From the NCBI RefSeq assembly GCF_003474385.1, contig NZ_QUCY01000007.1, positions 1 to 64,000 on the forward strand: a DNA stretch of 64,000 bases. The letters are read 5' to 3'. Every line of letters begins with the position of its first letter. Positions within the stretch are counted from its first letter, which is position 1. This stretch comes from Senegalimassilia sp003474385 (GTDB lineage: Bacteria > Actinomycetota > Coriobacteriia > Coriobacteriales > Eggerthellaceae). Positions 27,501-35,609 of the stretch are shown here, in pieces. The notes under the pieces are model-generated. The model saw nothing but the letters and a program-made list of their open reading frames with translations. It was not told the DNA's origin and made no database searches. The translations under genes were made by a program, and so were the position numbers.

Positions 27501-29752
27501 TCGATGGCGAAGAGATTGCCCTGCCGATGACGCTTGACCCACATACCTTGTCAGTGGGCGAGCACACGCTTGCCGTGGCCGCTTGCGACAGGGCCGGCAA
27601 CGTTCAAACCGCGCAGGTGAAGTTCACCGTCGAGGACAACGACCCGGATGTGACGCTTGATGCCGACACCGATGGCGACGGCGTTTCGGCAACGTCGGCG
27701 AACTTGACGGTGAACGTGGGCGAAAGCCCTGCTCATGTGAGTTTTCGCCAGGGTCGCACCCTTTCTGCTGATGAAATCGTCGCAGCTTCCACGAACCAAA
27801 CGACCACAACGGACGGCTCGTTCCCTGCTCAGCTGTTCGAGGTGAAGATCGGCAGCGCGGCGGCTGGCGACGTGGTGGCGCTTACGTGGAAAGGCCAGGC
27901 CTCGAACGCCGATAGCAGCCATCCAGTAACGATGTTCGCGTACAACTTCGCGGCGCAAAGCTGGGAAAAGGTTGCTACGGCAGATGCGGACGGGCAGATG
28001 GCGGCCAGCTTCGCCGCTGCGGACCATCTGCGAGACGGCAATGCAGTGATCTTAGTGCAGCAGGGTGCCGCGGACGGATACCCCACCGTGGCGCTTCCCG
28101 ATGAAAGTGCGTTTGCACCGGCCGCATCGGTACAGTCCGCCGAGCAGGCCGCACAGCCCGCGCAATCAAGCTGGGACGGCACGGGCGTTCCCGATACCTA
28201 CGATTTCTCGTTCGCTTGGGAAACCGATACGCAGTACTACGCCGAGAGCTTCCCGTACCACTACGACAACATGAACCAGTGGATCGTGGACAACGCTGAC
28301 AGGCTCAACATTCGCTACGTCATGCACACCGGCGACATCGTCGACGACGTGGATATGGGCGGCGAATGGGTGAACGCCGACCACTCCATGAAGATCCTCG
28401 ATGATGCGGGGATGCCCAACGGCGTGCTTGCCGGCAACCACGATGTGTGCGCCGGAATGGAAGGCTACGGAAACTTCTGGAAGTACTTCGGTGAGGACCG
28501 CTACAACAGCAAGCCTTGGTACGGAGGCTCGTACAAGAACAACCTGGGCCACTACGACCTGCTCTCCGAAAACGGCCAAGATTTCCTGGTGCTGTACATG
28601 AGCTGGGACATCTACACCGACGAGATCAATTGGATGAATCAGGTGCTTGCGCAGTACCCCAACCGCAAGGCCATCATCTGCTTGCATCGCTACACCAACG
28701 TGAAGCAAACGGATGCGGGGCTGCTCGACTACACCGGCAAGCTTTTGCAAGAAGAAGTTGTGGCGAAGAATCCGAACGTGTTCGCGGTGCTCAACGGCCA
28801 CTACCACGGGGCTTCCATCGAGACGAGCGCCTTCGACGATGACTGCGACGGCGTGAACGATCGCACGGTGTACCAGATTTGCACCGACTACCAGTCCGAC
28901 CCCGAAGGCGACGGCGTGAACGATCGCACGGTGTACCAGATTTGCACCGACTACCAGTCCGACCCCGAAGGCGGCAGCGAGTACATCAAGTTCTTGTACT
29001 TCGACTTGAAAAACAACAAGGTGTACCTGAACTCCTACTCGCCATATCGCAATGATTTCAACTATTACGACACCGCGAAGCAGAGCTCATACGCGCCGGG
29101 GGCGCAGTATCTTAACCAGGACATCGTTGAGCTTGACGTTCCGTTCACCAGCAGCGCCGATGACCTGAACCATGCGCTGACCACCGCATCGCTTTCCGCC
29201 GATGTGCAAACCTCTGCGGAAATCGGCACGGCTGAGGGTTCTGGTGACGTGACGTACACTTGGAAGGGCCTGACGCCTGAAACCACGTACGGTTGGTATG
29301 CCGAGGTCACCAACGACCAAGGTGGCCTGACGCGCACGGGCGTCCAGACGTTCACGACCGAGAAGGCTTCCGACAACGGCGGCAATGGCGGCGGTAGCGG
29401 TACCGGCGGCAACGGTGGTAGTGGAAATGGCAACGGCGGAGCGACCAGCGGCAACGGAAGCGGCAACAATGGTGCTACCGGCGGCAACGGGAACGGCGAT
29501 GAGACGGGCGGCAGCGGTAATGGGTCGGGTAACAACGGCGGCCACGGCTCTGCCGACAACGCCGGCACGATCGTGGAACCCGGCGCTAACCAGACGATTT
29601 CGGGCGCGGCAAATCACACGACCGGTGGCACCTTGTCGCAAACGGGCGATGTAGCGGGTCCGCTTGCTGCTGCAGCCGGCGTCATTGCAACATGCGCAGC
29701 TGGGTTGGTAGCCATCGCGCACAAACTGCGTCGCCGCACAGGCAACCGCTAG
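24521..29752 (+). CDS. Surface-anchored lamin-tail / metallophosphoesterase protein
   Basis: This 1743-residue exported protein starts with a signal peptide (cleavage after QAFA, about residue 28). In order it shows lamin-tail-like domain 1 (about 65-225, LLVTEVV), lamin-tail-like domain 2 (about 368-520, LYITEVHANP), an Ig-like region (about 954-1040), a calcineurin-type metallophosphoesterase (about 1223-1520) with GDIVDD near 1270, GNHD near 1304 and GHYHG near 1426, a fibronectin-III-like domain (about 1560-1615), a Gly/Asn/Ser linker, and an LSQTGD sorting-type motif near 1704, hydrophobic stretch and RRR tail. It is probably a sortase-anchored phosphatase or nuclease; the substrate is unknown. 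A perfect 63-bp tandem duplication lies in the phosphoesterase domain. The ATG is chosen for its signal peptide and aggagg-like site. Confidence 0.85.
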   Translation: MKRCFNAVVAASLAASLAVPVPQAFADDAQPDASAQQSAQAVETGGDAAAPSAEAQTQAAADQVSPLLVTEVVTDSPGNGKFTYIEMYNNSNSPINFKDYVYYYCYEGGMGTGKVFSSSDKHLGIDYGSGDADVIIEPGKTLVLWMGGAKNETSLDDFNKTYGTNLVEGKDIIRTPYAGIHTTNKRGYFFGKRDDAVMISAWSNANGDEIPTGNPDKQGIQYTYPGCGRECVDSGLAPATPGSVSPDQVPAKRVDTADSQARIENATATGNGDFKVTVTVPYTGSSASMFVNLHYKQHYGENVSSEKTLTLEPTGDGKTFTGTVAASELFGESVEWYVSAYGGLGDELKSSSKTTDIAAQVPSAEKAAPLYITEVHANPQSTDGKQYSYFEVYNASDKPINLSYFKIFYYYEFPNKTASASGKVWSLDDFTAYLQPGKTMVYYLSSNGTTVEDFNNFYGTSLEEGKDIVRVNYAGLHATDARWIRFGTTEDDAFTVAGFNETAAQRSSHDTSLQFTYPRGTGDREQVGTGGLTSVNASLPVEVSAATPGEVADWQKSPVQAKFQGYPGYPADDGKAPTLKENTTEEYRVPESINEGEALKVLYDTDLLVGATGDERRDAFADGKDGNNASNYPGGAQALKDRPWMLGTEVLYKLDDDSEWTTVRQKTQWRLGHFMMQIPSDVLFGHNKVTYKVRAYTLYGMSETEETAVAINRLNNTDGMRLSLKDGDVVSGATTITANDGTDNAATKVFVDDNQATGTRKTFENGAWLMVQTSGMDSYFKDAITAPYGNNPRDILTIMGPWCETPTSRAVHVDNKYFTYNAEKNAYEVTLTLWAGDSGTPFEESLYPSVFGENHEDYKVSGLQMKLANGKSFLPVKIAPDNEKTNTSTALDVWHTIGDSAGMETHLDATFEIPADDATAMGFDWDTTCVADGAHVVRAQGANGTAQANVVVDNTKPAVDTGIEDGKPLYKAVTLDPQALATDANSVESVVATLDGEEIALPMTLDPHTLSVGEHTLAVAACDRAGNVQTAQVKFTVEDNDPDVTLDADTDGDGVSATSANLTVNVGESPAHVSFRQGRTLSADEIVAASTNQTTTTDGSFPAQLFEVKIGSAAAGDVVALTWKGQASNADSSHPVTMFAYNFAAQSWEKVATADADGQMAASFAAADHLRDGNAVILVQQGAADGYPTVALPDESAFAPAASVQSAEQAAQPAQSSWDGTGVPDTYDFSFAWETDTQYYAESFPYHYDNMNQWIVDNADRLNIRYVMHTGDIVDDVDMGGEWVNADHSMKILDDAGMPNGVLAGNHDVCAGMEGYGNFWKYFGEDRYNSKPWYGGSYKNNLGHYDLLSENGQDFLVLYMSWDIYTDEINWMNQVLAQYPNRKAIICLHRYTNVKQTDAGLLDYTGKLLQEEVVAKNPNVFAVLNGHYHGASIETSAFDDDCDGVNDRTVYQICTDYQSDPEGDGVNDRTVYQICTDYQSDPEGGSEYIKFLYFDLKNNKVYLNSYSPYRNDFNYYDTAKQSSYAPGAQYLNQDIVELDVPFTSSADDLNHALTTASLSADVQTSAEIGTAEGSGDVTYTWKGLTPETTYGWYAEVTNDQGGLTRTGVQTFTTEKASDNGGNGGGSGTGGNGGSGNGNGGATSGNGSGNNGATGGNGNGDETGGSGNGSGNNGGHGSADNAGTIVEPGANQTISGAANHTTGGTLSQTGDVAGPLAAAAGVIATCAAGLVAIAHKLRRRTGNR
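28847..28972. repeat. Perfect 63-bp in-frame tandem duplication
   Basis: The units 28847-28909 and 28910-28972 are identical and each encodes 21 residues beginning DGVNDRTVYQICTDYQ. They follow the GHYHG motif of the metallophosphoesterase domain. Either a recent duplication or an assembly effect. Confidence 0.92.
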
Positions 29753-29807
29753 CAAGCAGGCATTCCTACCGCGCTACTACGTACTGCTGGTACGTTTGGC
29801 AGCCGAC

Positions 29808-29894
29808 CATCGAGGCAAAGCAGGCCAAGTAGGGCCAGCAAAGGCCAACAAGGCAAGCGTTTCAAGGGAGCCTCCATACGGGGGCTCCCTTTTT
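29808..29894. repeat. 87-bp direct repeat, right copy
   Basis: This copy is homologous to the ppdK 3' end and terminator at 22878-22964. In the corresponding frame it reads TIEAKQAK-stop against AIEAKKAQ-stop, so the changes look like those of a diverged ppdK tail rather than random decay. Confidence 0.9.
29866..29894 (+). terminator. Duplicated ppdK-type terminator, serving the surface-protein gene
   Basis: The stem GGGAGCC / GGCTCCC and following TTTTT are identical to the ppdK terminator. Confidence 0.8.
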
Positions 29895-30268
29895 AATATG
29901 AGCAGGACATTGTCAATAGGCAATGAAGGGCCAAGGGCGAATTTCTTCGTCCTTGGCCCAATCTATCTCCTCCGGAATCCCCGTTGACAGCGCGTGTCGG
30001 ATCGACGCCCGTCTGGCAGTTTAATATTCGCCCATCGCGCAGAATGCAATTGCGATGCAAAGGGGGCTCTTTTCCATTTGGGAGCAACCCTTTTTGGCTT
30101 TCTGGGTCATAGAATCGGTTGTGCTGGCGATGTTCCAGCTTTGCGCCCTTAAGTTAGGGCCTTTCGCGCACATTGAAAGTGCGCGTCGAATGCGATACAG
30201 CCCTGGTGAACCTGCCATCCGGAGTCGATGCGCAATAAATCCCTCGTTCTTGTTTACCCGCAGATCGC

Positions 30269-30285
30269 ATAGGGGAAAACCCTAT
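30269..30285. promoter_or_regulatory. Candidate regulator site upstream of napA
   Basis: The palindrome ATAGGG-GAAAA-CCCTAT lies about 96 bases before the napA start. Its reverse strand shares ATAGGGTTTT-N-CCC with the site upstream of nrfA (35610-35626). It is a candidate operator for the NarL-like regulator encoded nearby; binding is inferred. Confidence 0.45.
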
Positions 30286-30380
30286 ACGTGAGTAATGCGC
30301 GCGCTGCGGCGCGCTCGCGCGTCATACGATGCGGGAAAACGCGTGTCAGAACGCGTATTCGGAAAGGGAATGGGGGATTC

Positions 30381-32927
30381 GTGGACATCACAAGACGCAC
30401 GTTCGTGAAGACGACGGCTGTCGCTCTGGCGTCGGCAGCGGCTGCTGGAACGCTTTCCACCATGTCCGGCTGCATACAGGTTGCGGACGGCGAAAGCGTG
30501 AAAACCCAGGCGGTATGCCGCTTCTGCGGATGCGGGTGCGGCGTTATCTGCGAGAGCAGGAACGGAAAGCTCATCAGCGTGACGGGCGATCCCGATAATG
30601 GGTCGAACAAAGGCTTGAACTGCGTGAAGGGTTATTATCTGGCGAAGATCTTGTATGGACCCGATCGTTTAACCCACCCGCTTATCCGCGATGACAAGCG
30701 TACCAAGGGAACGGATGCAGGCTTGCGCGAGGCAAGCTGGGACGAGGCGCTCGATCTGATGGCGGGCAAGCTGCGCGAGCAGTGGTTGGCCGATAAAAGC
30801 CGTATTGCGTTCTGGGGTAGCGGGCAGCAGCCTATCGTGGAAGGCTATTGCACTTCGAAGTTCTGGAAGGCGGGATTGCTGTCGAACAATATCGAATGCA
30901 ATGCGCGTCTGTGCATGGCCAGCGCCGTGGCGGCATTCATGAACGTCTTCCAAACCGACGAGCCCGCCGGCTGTTATACTGATTTGGATGAGGCCGATGT
31001 GTTCGTGACCTGGGGTGCGAATATGGCCGAGGCGCACCCGATGCTGTTCAGCCGCTTGGTGGCGCGCAAGGCCTCCGATCCCGGTGTGCGTTTCTACGAT
31101 CTGACCACGCTTTCCACGCGCACTTCCGCCGAAGCCGATAAGGTCATGATATTCAACAACAACGGCGATTTGGCGATTGCCAATGCCATTGTGAACTACC
31201 TGGTGCAAAACGGCTTGTATGACGTTGATTTCGTGCGCGACCACCTGCAGTTCAAGCAGGGCACGGAAGACATCGGCAACCCGACGGAGGATGGTTATGA
31301 CAAATCGGATATCGGCAAAAAGGTTGATGCGGTCAGCCCCATCACGTTCGAGGAATACGCTCAGCGCCTGAAGCCCTATACGTTCGAATACGCCGAGAAA
31401 ATCTCCGGTGTGGCGGCGGCGGATATCGAGGAGCTGGCACGTGTGTATGCCGATCCGAATCTGAAGGTGCTGTCTTTGTGGACCATGGGCGTAAATCAGC
31501 ACAATCGCGGCACGTGGATGAATCATCTGCTTTACAACATCCACCTGCTCACGGGCAAGATCGCCCAACCGGGTAACGGGCCGTTCAGCTTGACGGGCCA
31601 GCCGACGGCGTGCGGCACGGCCCGCGAAGTGGGCACCTTCAGCCATCGCTTGCCGGCGGACCTGTTGGTGGCGAATGCGCAGCATCGACGTTATACCGAA
31701 GCGGTTTGGAACCTGCCCGAGGGCTATTTGGAGCCGCTGACCGCAACGGGATACCATACGGTGAAGATGTTCCGTGAGCTATCGAACGGCAACATCGGCT
31801 TTTTATGGAGCGCTCATAATAACTGGGCATCGTCCATGCCCAATCTCACGCGTTTCCTGGGCCAGGGTGACAAGCAAGGCATCTTCGATGCATTCATCTG
31901 CGTGTCCGAGGTATATCCCACTATGAGCTGCCGCTATGCCGACGTGGTGTTGCCAGCGGCTATGTGGGTGGAACGCGAGGGCATGTTCGGTAACGGCGAA
32001 CGGCGCACGGCCGTGTTTGAAAAGGCGGTCGACCCGCCCGGTGAGGCGAAGTGGGATTTATGGCAGCTTATGGAAGTTGCCAAGCGCGTGCTCGATGGCC
32101 ATGAGATCGGCGGAACCGATGCGTTCGATACGCTGTTCGGCGTTATCTACGACAAGGAAGCTGCCGATTTCCGCGGCACGCAACGCGAAGTGTGCCGTGA
32201 GGTTTTCAGCGAATACCGCACGTTCAGCAACCCTTCTTTGAACGAGCGCGCCTATGCCATCGACGTTGATGCAGATGGAGCGTTTGGCGCGAAACTGAAG
32301 ATGGAGGCAAAGCAGCTTGCGCCATACGATGTCTATATAGAGCGGCACGGCTTGACGTGGCCGGTACGTGAGGTTAACGGCGAATGGCTTGAGACGAAGT
32401 GGCGCTTCTGCGACGGCCATCAGGAAGACGGGTTCGACGAAGTGGGCGTGGAGAGGTTCGGCAAGCATGATCTTGCCGGCGGCGTGAGCTTTTACAAGTC
32501 GACGAGCATGAAGCCGTCCGTGGTGTTCCGTCCATGGGAGCCGCCGGCGGAGGCGCCCGATGATCGTTACCCGTTCGTGTTCTGCACAGGGCGCTTGCTT
32601 GAGCATTGGCACACGGGGTCTATGACGCGTCGCGTGCCGCAGCTGCACAACGCCCTGCCCGAAGCGGTTCTTGACATGAACCGCGCCGACTGCGAACGCC
32701 TTGGCATCGCAGATGGCGACAAGGTGCGCGTGAAATCACGGTTTGGGCAGGTGGATATCAGGGTGTCCACGCACGGGCGCACTAAGCCGCCTGCGGGGAC
32801 GGTGTTTGCGGCGTTTTTCGCCGAGGAGACGCTGGTGAACCTTGCGGTGCAAGATACCTATTGCCCGCTTTCGAAAGAGCCTGATTTCAAGAAGACCTGC
32901 GTAAGCATCGAGAAGCTGGAGGGATAG
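30381..32927 (+). CDS. napA: Periplasmic-type nitrate reductase catalytic subunit NapA
   Basis: NapA is a bis-MGD molybdoenzyme that reduces nitrate to nitrite outside the membrane. The 848-residue protein has a twin-arginine signal (TRRTFVK), the [4Fe-4S] ligand set C46-x2-C49-x3-C53-x27-C81, and the molybdenum-ligand cysteine in NARLCMASAV (C178), the last distinguishing NapA from formate dehydrogenase and serine-type homologues. A cysteine after TMSG at residue 31 could make it a Tat-exported lipoprotein. The start is the GTG at 30381 with a gggggat site. It is followed by napB and napD. The substrate call is by family. Confidence 0.9.
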   Translation: MDITRRTFVKTTAVALASAAAAGTLSTMSGCIQVADGESVKTQAVCRFCGCGCGVICESRNGKLISVTGDPDNGSNKGLNCVKGYYLAKILYGPDRLTHPLIRDDKRTKGTDAGLREASWDEALDLMAGKLREQWLADKSRIAFWGSGQQPIVEGYCTSKFWKAGLLSNNIECNARLCMASAVAAFMNVFQTDEPAGCYTDLDEADVFVTWGANMAEAHPMLFSRLVARKASDPGVRFYDLTTLSTRTSAEADKVMIFNNNGDLAIANAIVNYLVQNGLYDVDFVRDHLQFKQGTEDIGNPTEDGYDKSDIGKKVDAVSPITFEEYAQRLKPYTFEYAEKISGVAAADIEELARVYADPNLKVLSLWTMGVNQHNRGTWMNHLLYNIHLLTGKIAQPGNGPFSLTGQPTACGTAREVGTFSHRLPADLLVANAQHRRYTEAVWNLPEGYLEPLTATGYHTVKMFRELSNGNIGFLWSAHNNWASSMPNLTRFLGQGDKQGIFDAFICVSEVYPTMSCRYADVVLPAAMWVEREGMFGNGERRTAVFEKAVDPPGEAKWDLWQLMEVAKRVLDGHEIGGTDAFDTLFGVIYDKEAADFRGTQREVCREVFSEYRTFSNPSLNERAYAIDVDADGAFGAKLKMEAKQLAPYDVYIERHGLTWPVREVNGEWLETKWRFCDGHQEDGFDEVGVERFGKHDLAGGVSFYKSTSMKPSVVFRPWEPPAEAPDDRYPFVFCTGRLLEHWHTGSMTRRVPQLHNALPEAVLDMNRADCERLGIADGDKVRVKSRFGQVDIRVSTHGRTKPPAGTVFAAFFAEETLVNLAVQDTYCPLSKEPDFKKTCVSIEKLEG

Positions 32928-32929
32928 CC

Positions 32930-33283
32930 ATGAAGCGGAAGGTTGTGGCGTGCGCGATGCTTGCGTGCGTTCTGGCCCCGGCGGCGTTTGCGGGATGCGC
33001 GGGCGGCTCGGTGGACGCGAGCACGCAGGCGGGTGCTTCTCCCGATGCGGCGCCGGTGATGCCGGTGAACCATTCGTCTGCACGTTTCGATGCTATGGGC
33101 GCATCCGGTTGCTATGGGTGCCATGGCGCGGGCGATAACGCCAACCCCATGCTTACCGGTTCGGTGGCGTTGCCTGCAGACCACTATCAAGATGGCGATG
33201 TCGACAGTCGAAGCATCGATGGGCGTCATTTGCTGTGCAATACGTGCCATGTGGTTGCCGATGGCAGCGAATTCGACAAATAG
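32930..33283 (+). CDS. napB: NapB-like small diheme cytochrome c
   Basis: This 117-residue exported protein has two CxxCH heme motifs, CYGCH and CNTCH, the content of the NapB electron-transfer subunit of NapA. The signal ends AAFAGC, a lipobox-like site, so the mature protein is probably lipid-anchored. It starts 2 bases after napA. It is shorter than proteobacterial NapB and overall similarity is low; the call rests on two hemes and position. Confidence 0.75.
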   Translation: MKRKVVACAMLACVLAPAAFAGCAGGSVDASTQAGASPDAAPVMPVNHSSARFDAMGASGCYGCHGAGDNANPMLTGSVALPADHYQDGDVDSRSIDGRHLLCNTCHVVADGSEFDK

Positions 33284-33292
33284 GGGTGCGCC

Positions 33293-33532
33293 TTGGTGAT
33301 TTCGAGTTTGGTGGTGGAATGCGCCGCCGATGCGGTGGATGCGGTTGCGGCTGCGTTAGCTGAGCAGGCGGGCGTGGAAGTGCATGAGCGAAAGGGCTAC
33401 AAGCTCGTGGTGACCATCGAGGCCGATACGGTAGATGCGTCAAGCGATACGGCCGGTTCGTTCGTGGGGATTCCGGGTGTGTTGGGGGTTAACCTGGTCT
33501 ACTGTAATTTCGAGGATGATCCGACGTTGTGA
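33293..33532 (+). CDS. napD: NapD-like Tat chaperone
   Basis: NapD binds the Tat signal of NapA and prevents premature export. The 79-residue protein begins VISSLVVECA, the NapD ferredoxin-like first strand, and ends IPGVLGVNLVYCNFED, matching the family's second half. The start is a TTG at 33293 (or GTG at 33296), with aggggt upstream. It follows napB by 9 bases. A cytoplasmic location fits the absence of a signal peptide. Confidence 0.82.
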   Translation: MVISSLVVECAADAVDAVAAALAEQAGVEVHERKGYKLVVTIEADTVDASSDTAGSFVGIPGVLGVNLVYCNFEDDPTL

Positions 33533-33621
33533 TGACCATATCGTTTGTAGGGGGATGGCAAGGCGCGAACAAGTGCTTTGCCATCGCCGTTATGCTTGGC
33601 AGAATCGCGTCGAGCGGTGCG

Positions 33622-34260
33622 TTATAGGTCGAGCAGCTTATGGCGTAGCGCGTAATCGACGGCATCGGCGCGTGTTTTCAGATGAAGCTTCTTGTATATC
33701 TTGCTACGATGCGCCTCAACGGTTTTCACGGACAGGAACATCATCGTGCTGATCTCCTTGTTGGTATGCCCGCGTGCTATCAGCTGCAAGATCTCCAGTT
33801 CACGGCTGGACAGTTGTTGGATGGATGGGTCGTTTGAGCCGCCCGCCGTGTGTTTCGCCAATAGCTCGACCATGGTCGGGTGGATATAGCTGCCGCCGTT
33901 GGCAACGTCGTGCACGGCCTGGCGCAGTTGCTCGGGCGTGGAGCTCTTCAGCACGTATCCTGCCGCCCCGCCCCGCAGCGTGTACAGCAGGTATTCCGGC
34001 TCTGCGAACATGGTGAGGATAACCACTTTGGTATCCGGGAAATCCTTTGCCATCTTTTCGCACGCGATAAGCCCGCTTTGTCCGGGCGGCATGGATATAT
34101 CCAACAGCAGCACGTCGGGTTTGTAGCGGGCCACCAAGGAATATGCCTCCGTTCCCTCGGCGGCTTCGGCCACAACCTCGATATCGGGATCGGCGTCAAG
34201 CAGCATTTTTATGCCGGTTCGTACCACGACATGGTCATCGGCGAGCACTACGCTGATCAT
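33622..34260 (-). CDS. NarL/FixJ-type response regulator
   Basis: The 212-residue protein has a receiver domain with the phospho-acceptor D54 in VLLLDISMPP and acidic pair D8-D9, and a C-terminal LuxR-type helix-turn-helix (LSSRELEILQLIARGHTNKEI, about residues 148-167). Its start overlaps the stop of the sensor-kinase gene (ATGA), so the two are translationally coupled. It lies tail-to-tail with the nap genes and upstream of the nrf genes on the other side, suggesting control of both. Confidence 0.93.
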   Translation of the reverse strand: MISVVLADDHVVVRTGIKMLLDADPDIEVVAEAAEGTEAYSLVARYKPDVLLLDISMPPGQSGLIACEKMAKDFPDTKVVILTMFAEPEYLLYTLRGGAAGYVLKSSTPEQLRQAVHDVANGGSYIHPTMVELLAKHTAGGSNDPSIQQLSSRELEILQLIARGHTNKEISTMMFLSVKTVEAHRSKIYKKLHLKTRADAVDYALRHKLLDL

Positions 34261-35507
34261 CGCGCATCACCCTCCTCGCTCGAACGCATGGGCGTGACCA
34301 AGGTGACGCGCGTGCCGTGTTCGTTTGATTCAACGGAAAGCGTGGCGCCTACTTGGTTGGCGCGCTCTTGCATGCCGAGCAACCCGCAGCCTGTGCCCTT
34401 GATGGCGGGATGCGCCACGTCGAAGCCGCAGCCTTCATCGACTATGCTGATGTGAAGCCAGTTGCCGGCAGTCTCAACGCTTACGGTCACGACATCCGAT
34501 CCGGAGTACTTGCAGGCGTTCGTCATGGCTTCCTGGCAAATGCGATAGGCTTGCGTTTCCAATGCGCGATCGAAGCGGGGCAGGGAGAGCTGGCCTTCGA
34601 AGCGGATGGCGGAGCCATAGGTTTTCTCTAGCAGCAAGGCTTGGCTGCGCAAAGCGGGCACGAACCCCAAATGATCAAGCGAGCTGGGGCGCAGCATCAC
34701 GGAAATGTTGTGCAGCTCGTCGAGCACGCCGTTGATGCCGCCGCGCGCCTCTTCCAGGATGTCAGCGCCTTCTGCGTCGACGTGGTCCGTAAGGCGCTGC
34801 AACGTGAACGTGACGGTCAGAAGCTCCTGCGCTACGCCGTCGTGCAGCTCGCGTGAAATGCGCCGCCGCTCTTCTTCTTGCGCGCTTATGGCGCGAGCCA
34901 GGTCGCCGCGCAACAGCTTCGGCGCGCCTGTTTCGTCGGTATCGCGCACGCCGGCGAACGAGGTATCGCCCGAGATGCCGACAAGCGTGGCTTCGCTTCG
35001 GTCGCCGGCTTCCCCAAGCCCCATGAACCCTTCGGATACCACTTCGAGCCCGCAAAACACCCCACGCAGCTCATCGGCTATAAGCGCACGGAACGTTTCC
35101 GCATGCGATGGATCGACGATGCGGAAAGCGCATAGCAGCACGGCTACCACATGGTCTGCGCGTTTGAGGGGCAAAGCGCAAAAGCTGCGCAGGTCCTCGG
35201 CGAAGACGATGGGGTAAGACGAGTATTCACGGGGGTCCATTTCCGAGTCGATGTCGGTGAACAGCATGGGTTTGCCGGTTTTCAGCACGATGCCGCCGAT
35301 GCCGTGCCCGGGCGCTAGCGAGATGCGACGGTGTCGATTGCTGGTTTCGCCTGCGCTGTAGAGCCATGTAAGCGGCGCACCTGGAAATGCGGTGATGCCC
35401 ATCGACACGAAGTCGAAGCGGAAGCGCTTACGCAGTGCGTCGACCGCTTGCTGGAACGCGGTATTCTTGCCTGAGATCGTTGCCTGGTCGAAGTTCGATG
35501 CCCCCAT
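34257..35507 (-). CDS. GAF-domain sensor histidine kinase (HisKA_3 type)
   Basis: The 416-residue soluble kinase has an N-terminal GAF-like domain (about residues 1-155), the HisKA_3 phospho-acceptor H222 in RRRISRELHDGVAQ, and a GHKL ATPase with NACKYSG, DEGCGFD and GCGLLGMQERA. There is no membrane segment, so it senses an internal signal. The open frame continues far upstream to 37556 but that part is not coding. The ATG at 35507 follows ggaaggggac; a start at 35522 is possible. Nitrate or redox sensing is inferred from the neighbours only. Confidence 0.9.
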   Translation of the reverse strand: MGASNFDQATISGKNTAFQQAVDALRKRFRFDFVSMGITAFPGAPLTWLYSAGETSNRHRRISLAPGHGIGGIVLKTGKPMLFTDIDSEMDPREYSSYPIVFAEDLRSFCALPLKRADHVVAVLLCAFRIVDPSHAETFRALIADELRGVFCGLEVVSEGFMGLGEAGDRSEATLVGISGDTSFAGVRDTDETGAPKLLRGDLARAISAQEEERRRISRELHDGVAQELLTVTFTLQRLTDHVDAEGADILEEARGGINGVLDELHNISVMLRPSSLDHLGFVPALRSQALLLEKTYGSAIRFEGQLSLPRFDRALETQAYRICQEAMTNACKYSGSDVVTVSVETAGNWLHISIVDEGCGFDVAHPAIKGTGCGLLGMQERANQVGATLSVESNEHGTRVTLVTPMRSSEEGDAR

Positions 35508-35609
35508 GATGTCCCCTTCCATGACCAAAAGCATCTTAAACGCTTCTGCGCCTTTCGCGCAGAGGCAACCAAATAACAATAGCAGGTTGGAAGCGGCATC
35601 AACGAAATC

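Larger units (their letters stand above)
29753..30380. other. Intergenic region between surface protein and napA
   Basis: This 628-base stretch holds no supported gene. It contains a decayed ppdK-tail remnant and duplicated terminator (29808-29894, with weaker similarity from about 29764), a 9-bp hairpin GGGCCAAGG / CCTTGGCCC (29928-29959), an imperfect terminator-like hairpin ending in TTTTT (30059-30095), and the palindrome upstream of napA (30269-30285). Confidence 0.65.

Noticed and set aside
22965..29807. Transposon or prophage explanation for the repeat-flanked segment
   Set aside because: No transposase, integrase, phage gene or terminal inverted repeat was found; the flanks are long direct repeats of gene-end sequence instead.
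29796..29987. A 63-codon open frame over the right direct repeat
   Set aside because: It runs through the terminator hairpin and the duplicated ppdK remnant and has no ribosome binding site.
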